Source: Tolumonas osonensis
Lineage (GTDB): Bacteria > Pseudomonadota > Gammaproteobacteria > Enterobacterales > Aeromonadaceae
Direction: 5' to 3'
NCBI RefSeq assembly: GCF_014202415.1
Contig: NZ_JACHGR010000005.1
Location: 1-64,000 of the forward strand
DNA length: 64,000 nucleotides
Made by a program: the position numbers and the translations under genes. Below, one piece after another: positions 26,335 through 36,116 of this stretch (its first letter is position 1; each line of letters opens with the position of its first letter). Under the pieces are notes generated by a model, which was not told the origin of the DNA, did no database searches, and was given only the letters and a program-made list of their open reading frames with translations.

Positions 26335-27077
26335 TGGAATCTTCACCAAAAGGGTGTCATGACCTCTCCCCACAGCAAAAGGTCAGCGGAAATGGTTTAG
26401 CTGAAATAACCAAACAGGGTTTATGGAAAAACAACCCGATTCTGGTTCAGATCCTGGGGTTGTGCCCTACTCTGGCAGTAACTAACACGGCAGCAAACGC
26501 CATCGGTATGGGTATCGCCACCATGCTGGTGCTGACGCTCTCGAATCTGGGCGTTTCTCTTTTCAGACGCTGGATCCCGAATGAGATCCGTATTCCTGTC
26601 TATGTGTTACTGATCGCTGCGCTGGTGACTTGTCTGCAACTGGTGATGAATGCCTATTTTTATGAGTTATATAAATCACTGGGTATTTTTATCGCATTGA
26701 TCGTGACTAACTGCATCGTCGCCGGCCGCGCCGAGGCTTTTGCCAGCAAGAATAGCCCGCTTAAATCGGTTTTTGACGGTTTTATGATGGGGATGGGCTT
26801 TGCAATCACGCTCTTCATGATGGGCGCTATCAGAGAAATTCTTGGCGAAGGAACCCTGTTTGCCGGTGCAGATGTGCTGTTCGGCCCATGGGCTGCCGCA
26901 TTACGCGTTGATGTTTATCATAGTGACACCACTTTCCTGCTGGCCATTCTGCCCCCTGGCGCTTTTCTGGTGCTTGGTTTCCTGATTGCCGCTAAAAATG
27001 CCATCAATACGCGTTTTGCACGGAAAAAAGCGCCGGTCAGAGCACAGGTAGAACGCGTACGGGTAACAACATTCTGA
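26334..27077 (+). CDS. rsxE: Electron transport complex subunit RsxE (RnfE)
   Basis: Membrane subunit homologous to RsxA, 247 residues with six helices. [20 protein letters not shown] near 33-52 and [19 protein letters not shown] near 121-139 are diagnostic. It has a longer hydrophilic N-terminal extension (about 25 residues) than E. coli RsxE. The start at 26334 overlaps the rsxG stop. Confidence 0.95.
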   Translation: MESSPKGCHDLSPQQKVSGNGLAEITKQGLWKNNPILVQILGLCPTLAVTNTAANAIGMGIATMLVLTLSNLGVSLFRRWIPNEIRIPVYVLLIAALVTCLQLVMNAYFYELYKSLGIFIALIVTNCIVAGRAEAFASKNSPLKSVFDGFMMGMGFAITLFMMGAIREILGEGTLFAGADVLFGPWAAALRVDVYHSDTTFLLAILPPGAFLVLGFLIAAKNAINTRFARKKAPVRAQVERVRVTTF

Positions 27078-27081
27078 TTAT

Positions 27082-27723
27082 ATGAATAAAGATAAACGTC
27101 GTCAGATCCTGGAGCGCTTACGAGATGCGAACCCGCATCCGACAACGGAGCTGGAATACACCACTCCGTTTGAACTGCTGGTTTCCGTCATTCTGTCGGC
27201 ACAGGCAACCGATGTCAGTGTGAACAAGGCAACAGCGAAGCTGTATCCCGTTGCCAATACCCCGGAATCCATTCTGAATCTGGGGGTTGGAGGTCTGAAG
27301 GAATATATAAAAACGATTGGCCTTTATAACGGCAAGGCAGAAAACATCATCAAGACTTGCGCTATCCTGCTGGAAAAACACCAGGGTAAAGTACCGGAAA
27401 ACCGGGCTGCACTGGAAGCGTTGCCGGGTGTCGGACGGAAAACAGCCAATGTCGTGTTGAATACTGCTTTTGGCTGGCCAACGATTGCCGTGGATACCCA
27501 TATCTTTCGGGTCGCCAACCGTACGGGATTTGCCCCCGGTAAAGATGTGAACGAAGTTGAAGACAAATTACTCAGACATGTCCCGGCCGAATTTAAACAG
27601 GATGTGCATCACTGGCTGATTCTGCATGGCCGCTATACCTGTATCGCCCGCAAGCCGCGATGTGGCTCTTGTCTGATTGAAGATTTATGCGAGTATAAAG
27701 ATAAAACTGAACCCGAGGAGTAA
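27082..27723 (+). CDS. nth: Endonuclease III
   Basis: DNA glycosylase/AP lyase that removes oxidised pyrimidines in base excision repair. The 213 residues match the family. The helix-hairpin-helix [12 protein letters not shown] holds the catalytic Lys near 120, and VDTH supplies the catalytic Asp near 138. A C-x6-C-x2-C-x5-C cluster binds 4Fe-4S at the C-terminus. It is four bases behind rsxE, the order also seen in E. coli. Confidence 0.98.
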   Translation: MNKDKRRQILERLRDANPHPTTELEYTTPFELLVSVILSAQATDVSVNKATAKLYPVANTPESILNLGVGGLKEYIKTIGLYNGKAENIIKTCAILLEKHQGKVPENRAALEALPGVGRKTANVVLNTAFGWPTIAVDTHIFRVANRTGFAPGKDVNEVEDKLLRHVPAEFKQDVHHWLILHGRYTCIARKPRCGSCLIEDLCEYKDKTEPEE

Positions 27724-27725
27724 TT

Positions 27726-28133
27726 ATGCGCATTCTGCATACCATGTTACGTGTTGGCAATTTAGAACGTTCCATTGAATTTTATACCAAAGTATTGGGC
27801 ATGAAATTACTGCGTCAGAGCGATAACGAAGAGTACAAATACTCTCTGGCTTTCGTTGGCTATGGTGAAGAAACCGACGAAGCCGTCATTGAACTGACAT
27901 ATAACTGGGGCGTTGAAAGCTATGAGCTGGGTACAGCTTATGGTCACATCGCGCTGGAAGCGGAAGACATTTACGCTACTTGCGATGCGCTCCGTGCGGC
28001 TGGCGCGAAAATCACCCGTGAGCCAGGTCCGGTCAAAGGCGGCACTACGGTGATCGCGTTTGTTGAAGATCCGGACGGTTACAAGATCGAGCTGATTAAC
28101 AAGAAAGATGCAGGCAAAGGCCTCGGCGCTTAA
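27726..28133 (+). CDS. gloA: Lactoylglutathione lyase (glyoxalase I)
   Basis: Converts the methylglyoxal-glutathione hemithioacetal to S-lactoylglutathione. The 135-residue vicinal-oxygen-chelate fold shows metal ligands at His5 (MRILHTML), Glu near 56 (AVIELTYN), His near 74 (YGHIALE) and Glu near 122 (YKIELI), the pattern of nickel-type bacterial enzymes. It starts 2 bases after nth and may share its transcript, ending at the terminator at 28146. Confidence 0.96.
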   Translation: MRILHTMLRVGNLERSIEFYTKVLGMKLLRQSDNEEYKYSLAFVGYGEETDEAVIELTYNWGVESYELGTAYGHIALEAEDIYATCDALRAAGAKITREPGPVKGGTTVIAFVEDPDGYKIELINKKDAGKGLGA

Positions 28134-28145
28134 TTCAATGCTATA

Positions 28146-28174
28146 AAACGGCCTCTCGATGAGGCCGTTTCTTT
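28146..28174 (+). terminator. Terminator after gloA
   Basis: AAACGGCCTC/GAGGCCGTTT stem (28146-28155 and 28161-28170) with loop TCGAT, then CTTT. Confidence 0.82.
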
Positions 28175-28332
28175 AAACACACGGCTCAATTCCGGCGGTG
28201 GCCGGCACAGCATTAAAATCCAGAATCACCCGCTATTTATGCTGTTTCCCATATAAATGAGAACCCGTTTTTGCGATAATGCTCCGATTTTTTGGATTTT
28301 ACTATTGCTTCACTCAAAGAAAGGAGGCGTCT

Positions 28333-29598
28333 GTGCGCAGACAGATCATTCAGGTTGATGAACGTCCACCGTTACTGCAATCCATTCCGTTAAGCCTGCA
28401 ACATTTATTTGCCATGTTCGGCGCGTCTGTTCTGGTGCCGATGCTGTTCAAAATCGATCCCGGTACTGTTCTGTTGTTCAATGGTATTGGTACCTTGATC
28501 TATCTGGCGTTATGTCAGGGTAAAGTACCGGCATACCTGGGTTCCAGCTTTGCATTCCTGTCCCCCGTATTCGCCGTGATGAGCACACTCAGTTATGAAG
28601 CAGCGCTGGGCGGCTTTATTGCGTCAGGTCTGATCTTCATCACCGTTGCCCTGATCATCAAAACCTTTGGTCATCGCTGGATTGATGTGGTGTTCCCTCC
28701 GGCTGCAATGGGCGCCATCGTTGCCATCATCGGTCTGGAACTAGCACCGGTTGCCGCCGATATGGCAGGATTAACCGCTAAAACGCTGGATATGAGTACG
28801 GTTACCGTCTCCATGTTTACCTTTGCGGTCGTAGTTTTCGGTTCTGTCTTGTTCCGTGGTTTCCTGGGCGTGATCCCGATCCTGATTGCTATTGTTGCAG
28901 GTTATCTGCTGGCGCTGTCGATGGGTATGGTGAAATTTGATGCCGTGAATACTGCCGCTGTATTCTCTATGCCGACCTTCTACACACCAGTACTGAACTG
29001 GGGCGCGATCATCACTGTGCTGCCTGCCGCATTTGTTGTCATCGCCGAACACATCGGTCACTTTATCGTGACTGAAAAAATCATCGGTAAAGATCTGAAA
29101 AAGGACCCGGGCCTGCATCGCTCACTGATGGGTGACGGCGTCTCCACGACTCTGTCCGGTTTCTTTGGCTCGGTACCTACCACGACTTATGGTGAAAACA
29201 TTGGTGTTATGGCTATCACCCGTGTTTATAGTGTCTGGGTTATTGGCGGCGCCGCACTGATCTCTATCGTGATGGCCTTCATGGGTAAATTTACTGCGAT
29301 CATCGGTAGTATCCCGGTACCAGTCATGGGTGGTGTATCGTTGTTACTGTTCGGTGTTATCGCTGCGTCAGGTATTCGTATGCTGGTTGAATCCAAAGTG
29401 GATTACAGCAAACCAAAAAACCTGATCCTGACTTCTATTGTTCTGATTGTTGGTTTATCCGGCGCTCATGTTGAAGTTGGCACCGTGTCTCTGAAAGGTA
29501 TGGCACTGGCGACTTTACTTGCGATTGTAGTCAGCCTGCTGTTTGGTCTGTTTGAAAAAATGGGTCTGATGAGCACTCAGGAAATCCGTGAGCCTTAA
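28333..29598 (+). CDS. uraA: Uracil permease (NCS2 family)
   Basis: Proton-coupled uracil uptake across the inner membrane. The 421 residues compare with about 429 in E. coli UraA. Fourteen hydrophobic segments are expected. AEHIGHF near 236-242 carries the substrate-binding Glu and His, and GSVPTTTYGENIGVM near 278-292 holds the second conserved Glu. I choose GTG 28333 because AAAGGAGG is six bases upstream and the protein then begins like the family. A longer frame opens at 28279. Confidence 0.92.
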   Translation: MRRQIIQVDERPPLLQSIPLSLQHLFAMFGASVLVPMLFKIDPGTVLLFNGIGTLIYLALCQGKVPAYLGSSFAFLSPVFAVMSTLSYEAALGGFIASGLIFITVALIIKTFGHRWIDVVFPPAAMGAIVAIIGLELAPVAADMAGLTAKTLDMSTVTVSMFTFAVVVFGSVLFRGFLGVIPILIAIVAGYLLALSMGMVKFDAVNTAAVFSMPTFYTPVLNWGAIITVLPAAFVVIAEHIGHFIVTEKIIGKDLKKDPGLHRSLMGDGVSTTLSGFFGSVPTTTYGENIGVMAITRVYSVWVIGGAALISIVMAFMGKFTAIIGSIPVPVMGGVSLLLFGVIAASGIRMLVESKVDYSKPKNLILTSIVLIVGLSGAHVEVGTVSLKGMALATLLAIVVSLLFGLFEKMGLMSTQEIREP

Positions 29599-29632
29599 AA
29601 ATTTATAATTAATTCTGAGTTGGTATCTGTTT

Positions 29633-30259
29633 ATGTGCTTGAAAGAACGCTTTCGTGGTTATTACCCGGTTGTCATTGATGTTGAAACAGCAGGGTTCAA
29701 CCCGAAAACGGACGCATTACTGGAAATGGCAGCGACAACGTTAAAGATGGATCAGGATGGCTGGTTATTCATCGACCAGACTATCCATTTCCATGTTGAA
29801 CCTTTTGAAGGCGCCAATATTGAAAAAGCGGCCATTGAATTCAATGGAATTGATCCGTTTAACCCGCTACGTGGCGCTGTCAGCGAACATGATGCTTTGC
29901 ACGAAACGTTCAAAATCATCCGTAAAGGAATGAAAAACGAGGGGTGCAACCGGGCAATCGTGGTCGCGCATAATGCGACTTTTGATCATAGCTTCATCAT
30001 GGCGGCCTCTGAGCGGGCGTTGCTGAAACGTAATCCGTTTCATCCGTTTGCCACGTTCGATACGGCAACCCTGGCTGGTCTGGCTCTGGGCCAGACTGTG
30101 CTGGCTAAAGCCTGCCAATCTGCGGCGATCCCTTTTGATAATAATGAAGCGCATTCCGCGTTATACGATACCGAGCGTACCGCGGAATTATTCTGCTATA
30201 TCGTCAACAAGTGGAAAGCGCTGGGAGGCTGGCCGTTACCGGACTCAGAACAGGATTAA
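29633..30259 (+). CDS. rnt: Ribonuclease T
   Basis: DEDD-type 3'-5' exoribonuclease that trims tRNA and 5S/23S rRNA ends. The 208 residues show [11 protein letters not shown] near 16-26 (Asp and Glu metal ligands), [13 protein letters not shown] near 107-119, and the final [13 protein letters not shown] near 173-185 with the catalytic His and Asp. The gene is 34 bases after uraA. Confidence 0.96.
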   Translation: MCLKERFRGYYPVVIDVETAGFNPKTDALLEMAATTLKMDQDGWLFIDQTIHFHVEPFEGANIEKAAIEFNGIDPFNPLRGAVSEHDALHETFKIIRKGMKNEGCNRAIVVAHNATFDHSFIMAASERALLKRNPFHPFATFDTATLAGLALGQTVLAKACQSAAIPFDNNEAHSALYDTERTAELFCYIVNKWKALGGWPLPDSEQD

Positions 30260-30262
30260 TCG

Positions 30263-30290
30263 AAGCGGGCTCAGGCCCGCTTTGTTTTTG
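30263..30290. terminator. Terminator between rnt and dusC
   Basis: AAGCGGGC/GCCCGCTT stem with loop TCAG, followed by TGTTTTTG on the plus strand. The dusC stop codon falls within the loop. Confidence 0.75.
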
Positions 30291-31248
30291 CAGCAGTCAG
30301 TTGCTCAATGAATGTCTGGGTATCATGAACCGTTCGGATCGACATAAACAGATCAGCCGCTTCGGAATACTGTTGTTTCAAGAAAACCAGCCACTGTTTG
30401 AGCCGGCTGGGCAAATAATCCGCTCTTGGTTGCTGCAACGCCGCTGCCGCATATTGCAGCAATAATTCCAGTACGGCAGACCAGCTCATCTCTGGTTCTG
30501 CTTTTGCGATCACGGCACCCAGATTCGGAAGTTGCAAGGCCCCTCGCCCGACCATCAGGTCGCTGCAGCCGGTAGCCTGCCGGCAACGCGCTGCGTCATC
30601 CGCATTCCAGATCTCGCCATTCGCGATCAACGGAATATTGATTTTAGGACGTAACGTGTTGATCCATTCCCACTTAATAGCATCGGCCTTATAACCATCT
30701 TCCTTGGTGCGGGCATGTATCGCCAGTTCACCGGCACCGCCTTGCAATACGGCATCAATGATTTCATGACATTCGTCAGGCGAACTCCAGCCCAGCCGGA
30801 CTTTCGCTGATAAAACCTGCTCAGCCGGTAATGCTTCCCGTACCGTTTTCAGGATCTGATAAATCGTTTCCGGTTCTTTTAATAACGCAGCGCCGCCACA
30901 AGACTGGTTAACTCTTCTGGCCGGACAACCGAAGTTGATATCAATTCCGGGCGATCCCATTTCCGTTGCCAGCACCGCATTCTCCGCCAGCCATTGCGGA
31001 TGCTGACCTAATAGTTGCACCCTGACTGGTGTTCCGCTGCGGGTTTGACCATTTTGTAAAAGTTCCGGACAGAGACGCAGCAATGTTTTACGGGTGAGCA
31101 GTTGATCGACAACCCGGACAAATTCTGTAACGCACAGATCATAATGATTCACGGCGGTCAGAATTTCCCGTAATAACGGATCCAGAACCCCTTCCATGGG
31201 AGCAAGAATGATACGCCCAGGCTCAGGCAGAACAGATGAAAACGACAT
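30271..31248 (-). CDS. dusC: tRNA-dihydrouridine(16) synthase DusC
   Basis: FMN enzyme that reduces uridine 16 in tRNA. The 325 residues show the FMN barrel start RIILAPMEGVLDPLLREIL, the catalytic Cys region INFGCPARRVNQSCGG near 94-110 and HARTKEDGYK near 168-177. The DusC rather than DusA/B assignment rests on length and overall resemblance to E. coli DusC (about 315). Confidence 0.9.
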   Translation of the reverse strand: MSFSSVLPEPGRIILAPMEGVLDPLLREILTAVNHYDLCVTEFVRVVDQLLTRKTLLRLCPELLQNGQTRSGTPVRVQLLGQHPQWLAENAVLATEMGSPGIDINFGCPARRVNQSCGGAALLKEPETIYQILKTVREALPAEQVLSAKVRLGWSSPDECHEIIDAVLQGGAGELAIHARTKEDGYKADAIKWEWINTLRPKINIPLIANGEIWNADDAARCRQATGCSDLMVGRGALQLPNLGAVIAKAEPEMSWSAVLELLLQYAAAALQQPRADYLPSRLKQWLVFLKQQYSEAADLFMSIRTVHDTQTFIEQLTAAKTKRA

Positions 31249-31327
31249 GGTGCAACCTCTGAAAATGAGGTCGCTATTCTACTCATCCGTCATCAATTCG
31301 CCAATTTAATCACCGTGACATGAGCAG

Positions 31328-32245
31328 TCAGCGATCGGTATTTTTCTCTGTGAATAATATTTTTTTCGCAGCCTGACTGACCGCCAGAACCGCAGGATGA
31401 GTAATGCGGCGCTCAACGGATATCGCGTAATACCGGATAAGGGCATCCGGTATGACACCCAGTACATCGGCACCGTATTGTCCTCTGACTTCCTCTACCA
31501 TGACCGACGGTACCGGAAATATCCCAGCACCGGCTTTTCCGAACGCTTTCATCAACGCGCTGTCATCAAATTTACCAATGATGTGCGGGTGGATCTGGCA
31601 TTTACTGAACCAGCGATCAAGCAATGCCTGCATTGCAGTTTTATCACCCGGCAATAACATCGGTGCATTATTCAAGGAAGATGGGAATGCCGGACTATAC
31701 CGTTCGACCAATTCAGGCACCGCACAAAAGGTAACCGAACAACGACCCAGTTCATGGTTATACCCCTTTACGCCCAGCTCAGAGGGTAATGGCTGATCTG
31801 CAATCACCAGATCCAGCTTATGAATCGCCAGTTCCGCGAATAACCGATCCAATTTATCTTCATGACAAATAAGACGTACCGGCACGGGAAGCGATATCAC
31901 CGGGGCCAGCAACTGGTAGGCCAGCGATCTCGGCACCGCGTCGGCAATACCAACCCGGAACGACTGTTCACTGCTATTCACACCATGACGCAGTAATTGT
32001 TCCAGCTCATTACCGATCTGAAACAGATCATCCGCATGGGATAACGCCATCTTACCAGCTGTTGTCAACTCAAACCGTTTGCCAACCCGCCGGAACAGAT
32101 CAACGCCTAAATTCCTTTCAAATTCGGTTAACTGGCCGCTGATTGTTTGCGGCGTCAGGTGCAGTTTTTCCGCAGTGCGGGTAATGCTTCCGGTTTTGGC
32201 GACATTCCAGAAATAGTAGAGCTGCTTATAGTTCAGCATTGCCAT
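31328..32245 (-). CDS. LysR-family regulator, NhaR-like
   Basis: A 305-residue transcription factor. The N-terminal winged HTH is YKQLYYFWNVAKTGSITRTA followed by EKLHLTPQTISGQL at about residues 7-42, strikingly like NhaR. A LysR effector-binding domain occupies about 92-295. It is divergent from the SbtA/SbtB genes, with 154 bases between starts, so I infer that it controls them. MAMLNYKQ gives two possible ATG starts six bases apart. An NhaR-like role in sodium response would fit a sodium-dependent transporter neighbour but is unproven. Confidence 0.85.
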   Translation of the reverse strand: MAMLNYKQLYYFWNVAKTGSITRTAEKLHLTPQTISGQLTEFERNLGVDLFRRVGKRFELTTAGKMALSHADDLFQIGNELEQLLRHGVNSSEQSFRVGIADAVPRSLAYQLLAPVISLPVPVRLICHEDKLDRLFAELAIHKLDLVIADQPLPSELGVKGYNHELGRCSVTFCAVPELVERYSPAFPSSLNNAPMLLPGDKTAMQALLDRWFSKCQIHPHIIGKFDDSALMKAFGKAGAGIFPVPSVMVEEVRGQYGADVLGVIPDALIRYYAISVERRITHPAVLAVSQAAKKILFTEKNTDR

Positions 32246-32399
32246 AACCCTTCATCAGTTTTTCTCGAATATTTCTCAGTAATAATCTGATTTTTTCGAT
32301 TAACAAACAAGTCTACCATGGCGCCGTCGATACCCTGTCGGCTGTCTTTCCAGAAGAGCAGGTGTATCTGAATAATGTCCGAATTCAGAGTTAAGGAGC

Positions 32400-33353
32400 A
32401 TGAAGTCGTCTATGCCGGATATTGTGGTGCTTTTTTTCCTGTTCGGGTTACTGGCTGGTCTGGTGAAATCGGAACTTAAATTACCTTCTGCGCTTTATGA
32501 TTCTTTGTCTGTATTTTTGCTGATAGCTATCGGGCTTAAAGGCGGCCAGGGGTTGGCGCAACAATCAGTTTTGTCCCTGGCACCACAGCTTTTGGCTGTC
32601 ATTTCCCTAGGTATTCTGCAGACACTGATTGCCTTTTCCATTCTCAAGTATTTATGCCATTTCGATCGGGCTAATGCCGCTGCAACCGCGGCCCACTACG
32701 GTTCCGTTAGTGTTGCCACTTTCGCAGTAGGCTCTAACTGGCTGATAACTAATAACATCTGGTTTGAATCACAGATGGCGATCTTTTTGGCGGTGATGGA
32801 AATCCCCGCCATTATGGCAGGCATCATTCTGGTTCGTGGCGTTAAAAAAGGAACTGACTGGCGACAACTCGCGCATGAAACCTTTTTCGGCAAAGGGGTC
32901 ACCTTACTGCTGGGTGGCATGATCATCGGATGGATTGCCGGGCCGGACGGACTCTCATCCATCAAAGGCTTGTTTTTCGACCTCTTTAAAGGCGCGCTTG
33001 CTCTGTTCCTGATGGAAATGGGACTGATTGTTGCAAAACAGGTTGGCGTCCTGCGCCGTAATGGCATCGTCATCATCGCATTTGGCATCACGATGCCACT
33101 GATATCCGCGGTACTCGGTACAGCCTGTGGTGTCCTTATCGGCTTATCCGCCGGAGGTATTACCTTGCTGGCTGTCCTGGCTGCGAGCGCATCCTATATC
33201 GCGGTTCCGGCAACGATGCGTTTAGCCGTACCTGAAGCGAATCCTGCCCTCTCTTTATCTGCAGTACTTGGTATCACCTTCCCCTTCAACATCATCATTG
33301 GTATTCCCTTGTATCACCATGTTGCACAAATGCTGACCGGAGTGAGTTTATGA
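32400..33353 (+). CDS. sbtA: SbtA-like sodium-dependent bicarbonate permease
   Basis: A 317-residue membrane protein of the SbtA (DUF897) family with ten hydrophobic helices in two halves. The start IVVLFFLFGLLAGLVKSELK and LLIAIGLKGGQGLA near 40-53 are characteristic, as is LAASASYIAVPATMRLAVPE near 259-278. SbtA imports bicarbonate with sodium in cyanobacteria. In a heterotroph it may feed carboxylations, for example by supplying bicarbonate to purK next door. AAGGAG at 32393-32398 is too close to ATG 32400 and 13 bases from ATG 32412. The family starts at about the latter. It overlaps the PII-like gene by 4 bases. Confidence 0.85.
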   Translation: MKSSMPDIVVLFFLFGLLAGLVKSELKLPSALYDSLSVFLLIAIGLKGGQGLAQQSVLSLAPQLLAVISLGILQTLIAFSILKYLCHFDRANAAATAAHYGSVSVATFAVGSNWLITNNIWFESQMAIFLAVMEIPAIMAGIILVRGVKKGTDWRQLAHETFFGKGVTLLLGGMIIGWIAGPDGLSSIKGLFFDLFKGALALFLMEMGLIVAKQVGVLRRNGIVIIAFGITMPLISAVLGTACGVLIGLSAGGITLLAVLAASASYIAVPATMRLAVPEANPALSLSAVLGITFPFNIIIGIPLYHHVAQMLTGVSL

Positions 33354-33649
33354 CATTACTGACAGAGAAAAGAACCTTGCTCACCATTATCACTGAAGCG
33401 GCGATAGAACAGTCCATCCTTCGGGATGCAGAACAACTGGGTATTACAGGCTATACCGTTTCTGATGCCCGGGGCCGGGGACGACATGGTCTGCGCGATG
33501 CCGCCTGGGATGAAACAGCCAACATCAGAATTGACGTGATATGCACCCGAGCGCAGGCAGAACAGGTGCTGACGCATATTAAAAAACGTTATTACCCCGA
33601 TTACGCCATGATGGCCTTTCTTCAGGAAGCAGAAATTCTGCTTCCCTGA
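33350..33649 (+). CDS. sbtB: SbtB-like PII-family regulator
   Basis: A 99-residue ferredoxin-like PII-family protein. The first beta-alpha-beta unit contains [21 protein letters not shown] short T-loop region [14 protein letters not shown] and the second unit [17 protein letters not shown] follow. SbtB proteins form trimers that bind adenine nucleotides and block SbtA. The 4-base overlap with sbtA strongly supports a functional pair. Confidence 0.85.
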   Translation: MTLLTEKRTLLTIITEAAIEQSILRDAEQLGITGYTVSDARGRGRHGLRDAAWDETANIRIDVICTRAQAEQVLTHIKKRYYPDYAMMAFLQEAEILLP

Positions 33650-33693
33650 GATTTTTAATATCCCGCAAAAATGACCTTAATACCGGAGTAAAC

Positions 33694-34221
33694 ATGGATC
33701 AGGAAAACAAAACAACACCGATTATTGGTATTGTGATGGGCTCGAAGTCTGATTGGCCTGTGATGCAGGCAGCCGCCGCCATTCTGGATGAATTTGGCGT
33801 TCCTTATGAAGCCAAAGTCGTCTCAGCACACCGGACGCCGGATCTCCTTTTTAGTTATGCCGCAACGGCCCGGCAACGAGGATTATCTGCCATTATTGCC
33901 GGTGCTGGTGGTGCGGCGCATTTACCCGGCATGCTGGCAGCAAAGACAACCGTTCCGGTATTAGGGGTTCCTGTTCCGTCCAAATATATGAAAGGGATGG
34001 ATTCGCTTTTATCCATCGTCCAGATGCCGAAAGGCATTCCGGTTGCGACCTTTGCGATCGGCGAAGCTGGCGCGGCCAATGCGGCACTGTTTGCGATTTC
34101 CATGCTTTCAGCCGGTCACCCGGGATATATCGCCTCGGCTGCGGAACAACTGGCAACGTATCGCCAGCAGCAGCAAGAGATGGTTATGGAAATGAGTCTT
34201 GAACCGGAGAACGTCGAATGA
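33694..34221 (+). CDS. purE: N5-carboxyaminoimidazole ribonucleotide mutase
   Basis: Moves the carboxyl group of N5-CAIR to give CAIR in purine synthesis. The 175 residues show the family motifs GSKSDWPVM near 17-25, VVSAHRTPD near 43-51 and the glycine-rich [11 protein letters not shown] near 69-79. Overlaps purK by 4 bases. Confidence 0.97.
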   Translation: MDQENKTTPIIGIVMGSKSDWPVMQAAAAILDEFGVPYEAKVVSAHRTPDLLFSYAATARQRGLSAIIAGAGGAAHLPGMLAAKTTVPVLGVPVPSKYMKGMDSLLSIVQMPKGIPVATFAIGEAGAANAALFAISMLSAGHPGYIASAAEQLATYRQQQQEMVMEMSLEPENVE

Positions 34222-35360
34222 TATTGCCACCTGCAACCATAGGCGTTTTAGGCGGCGGTCAGCTGGGTCGCTACTTTGTTCTGGCCGCACATAAACTGGG
34301 TTATCGTGTGCTGGTGCTTGATCCTGACAAGCAAAGCGTTGCCGGGCAAGTTGCCGATGAACACATCATCGCGGCTTACGATGATGTTAATGCGCTGAAT
34401 TACATCGCGGCAACCTGCGCCGCCGTTACCACCGAGTTTGAAAATATTCCGGCGGATACGCTGGATTATCTGGCGGGTCACATCCCTGTGCGCCCTAATG
34501 CAGCGGCCGTACGGATCTGTCAGAACCGGCGTCTTGAAAAACGGTTTCTGCTGACCCATGACATCCCGCACGCCACCAGCCTGAACATTACTTGTGAACA
34601 GGATATTCTGTTGTCACCGACCAGCATCTACCCGGGAATCATCAAACTCGCCAGTTCAGGATACGACGGTAAAGGCCAGCAAATTGTAGAAAACAAATCT
34701 GAAGCATTAGCCGCGTTCAGCCAGTTCAACTCGCAGCCATGTGTGCTGGAAAAAAAACTGGAGCTGGATTACGAGATCTCTGTCGTTCTGGCCCGGGATG
34801 AAGCTGGCAATATTGCATTTTTCCCGGTTGCACAAAATCTGCATAAACACGGCATCCTGGATGTTTCGGTAATGCCAGCACCGGCATTACCGGACGATTT
34901 AAAAACAGAAGCAGAGCGCATTACCGGACTGATTGCCGGGAAAATGGATTATATCGGAACAATGGCAGTCGAGTTTTTCATAGCCGGTGGCCAGCTACTG
35001 GTAAATGAAATTGCACCCAGACCGCATAACTCGGGGCATGCGACCATTGATGCCTGTTATTCCTCGCAATTTGAACAACAGGTTCGGGCTTTGTGCGGTT
35101 TACCATTAGGTGATAGCCGCGCACATTCATCCGGTATCATGGTCAATCTTCTGGGTGATCACTGGTATCCGGATTCAGACGATCAGGTAAAAACACCAGA
35201 CTGGCCCGCATTGCTGTCCATCCCTTCCCTGAAACTCCATTTATATGGCAAAGAGGAACCCCGTCCGGGCAGAAAAATGGGACATTTCACAATCCTTGCC
35301 GGTCAGTCTACCGACTGGGCAGAAATAGTCGCCACTGCGCGTCAAAAGTTATCCGCGTAG
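34218..35360 (+). CDS. purK: N5-carboxyaminoimidazole ribonucleotide synthase
   Basis: ATP-grasp enzyme that makes N5-CAIR from AIR, bicarbonate and ATP. The 380 residues have the N-terminal [12 protein letters not shown] near 9-20. The ATP-grasp core includes [12 protein letters not shown] near 143-154 and [19 protein letters not shown] near 258-276. Translationally coupled to purE. Its need for bicarbonate makes the neighbouring SbtA-like transporter noteworthy. Confidence 0.97.
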   Translation: MILPPATIGVLGGGQLGRYFVLAAHKLGYRVLVLDPDKQSVAGQVADEHIIAAYDDVNALNYIAATCAAVTTEFENIPADTLDYLAGHIPVRPNAAAVRICQNRRLEKRFLLTHDIPHATSLNITCEQDILLSPTSIYPGIIKLASSGYDGKGQQIVENKSEALAAFSQFNSQPCVLEKKLELDYEISVVLARDEAGNIAFFPVAQNLHKHGILDVSVMPAPALPDDLKTEAERITGLIAGKMDYIGTMAVEFFIAGGQLLVNEIAPRPHNSGHATIDACYSSQFEQQVRALCGLPLGDSRAHSSGIMVNLLGDHWYPDSDDQVKTPDWPALLSIPSLKLHLYGKEEPRPGRKMGHFTILAGQSTDWAEIVATARQKLSA

Positions 35361-35368
35361 AAAAAGAA

Positions 35369-35398
35369 AAAGGACAAGCCTGAGCTTGTCCTTTCTTT
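35369..35398 (+). terminator. purEK terminator
   Basis: AAAGGACAAGC/GCTTGTCCTTT stem (35369-35379 and 35384-35394), loop CTGA, followed by CTTTC. Confidence 0.82.
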
Positions 35399-35417
35399 CA
35401 ATATCAACGAGGGGTGA

Positions 35418-36095
35418 TTAATCAGCTAACTGCTGACACTCCAGCGTCTTGTCATCCCAGTAGATAGTCGCAGCCTGTTTACGTTCCACCAACGTCAGTT
35501 CATGAGATGTGTACTTAACCCCACGGCTAAGAGGCCCCATGAATGCTTCCCGGTATTGATCGTTATTTTTCACGATAACGGCAGGCAGTGATGTAGCGTA
35601 AAACGTCAGCCAGACATCCTGTTTTTCCGGTCCGCACTGATAATGAATTGGCCCCTCTTTCGGCACCAAATCAAACTGGGACTGCAATTCAGACAACCTT
35701 TCCATATAGGAAAGTTCCAGACACATTTTCAGGTCTTTATCTTTCATGCACTCATCATGGCGGGACAGCCAGGACTGCTGATCTTTCTGCAGATCCACAT
35801 AAGGATATTGAGCTTGCTTAGACGGCAACTCCTGCATCAGCTGACGGATCTGCCCGTCGAGTTTCGTCAGGACCGGCCGTTCACAAAAAGCCAGCAACAA
35901 CGGCTCTTTGACATCATTACAGTTCGGTTTTTTGTCCAGTGTCTGCTTGGTGATGGCATATTTCGCCATCATCTCCGGCGTCACCAAAGATGGTTTCGCC
36001 GAAGCACCTTTTTCACCAGAGTCTGTTGCAGCGACAGAGACAGTCTGAATTCCACTCAACAGCAATGCTGCTAATAAGAATTTGCTTATGTTCAT
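35418..36095 (-). CDS. Secreted LprI-like/MliC-like two-domain protein
   Basis: 225 residues with an N-terminal signal peptide (about 1-23). Residues 55-150 form an LprI/DUF1311-like helical domain with paired cysteines (KPNCNDVKEPLLLAFCERP, then HDECMKDKDLKMCLEL). Residues 152-223 resemble MliC, a lysozyme-inhibitor domain (IHYQCGPEKQDVWLTFY, then ATIYWDDKTLECQQL). Both domain types are linked to inhibition of C-type lysozyme or related periplasmic protection. The protein has no lipobox, so it should be soluble in the periplasm. It lies 22 bases downstream of gyrA on the same strand and may be partly co-transcribed with it. Confidence 0.75.
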   Translation of the reverse strand: MNISKFLLAALLLSGIQTVSVAATDSGEKGASAKPSLVTPEMMAKYAITKQTLDKKPNCNDVKEPLLLAFCERPVLTKLDGQIRQLMQELPSKQAQYPYVDLQKDQQSWLSRHDECMKDKDLKMCLELSYMERLSELQSQFDLVPKEGPIHYQCGPEKQDVWLTFYATSLPAVIVKNNDQYREAFMGPLSRGVKYTSHELTLVERKQAATIYWDDKTLECQQLAD

Positions 36096-36116
36096 GTACT
36101 ACATCCTCTCCAGAGA

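Noticed and set aside
28175-28332. PurR-like box upstream of uraA
   Set aside because: The best word (CGCAAAAACGGG on the minus strand) needs an insertion to fit the PurR consensus, so the match is too weak.
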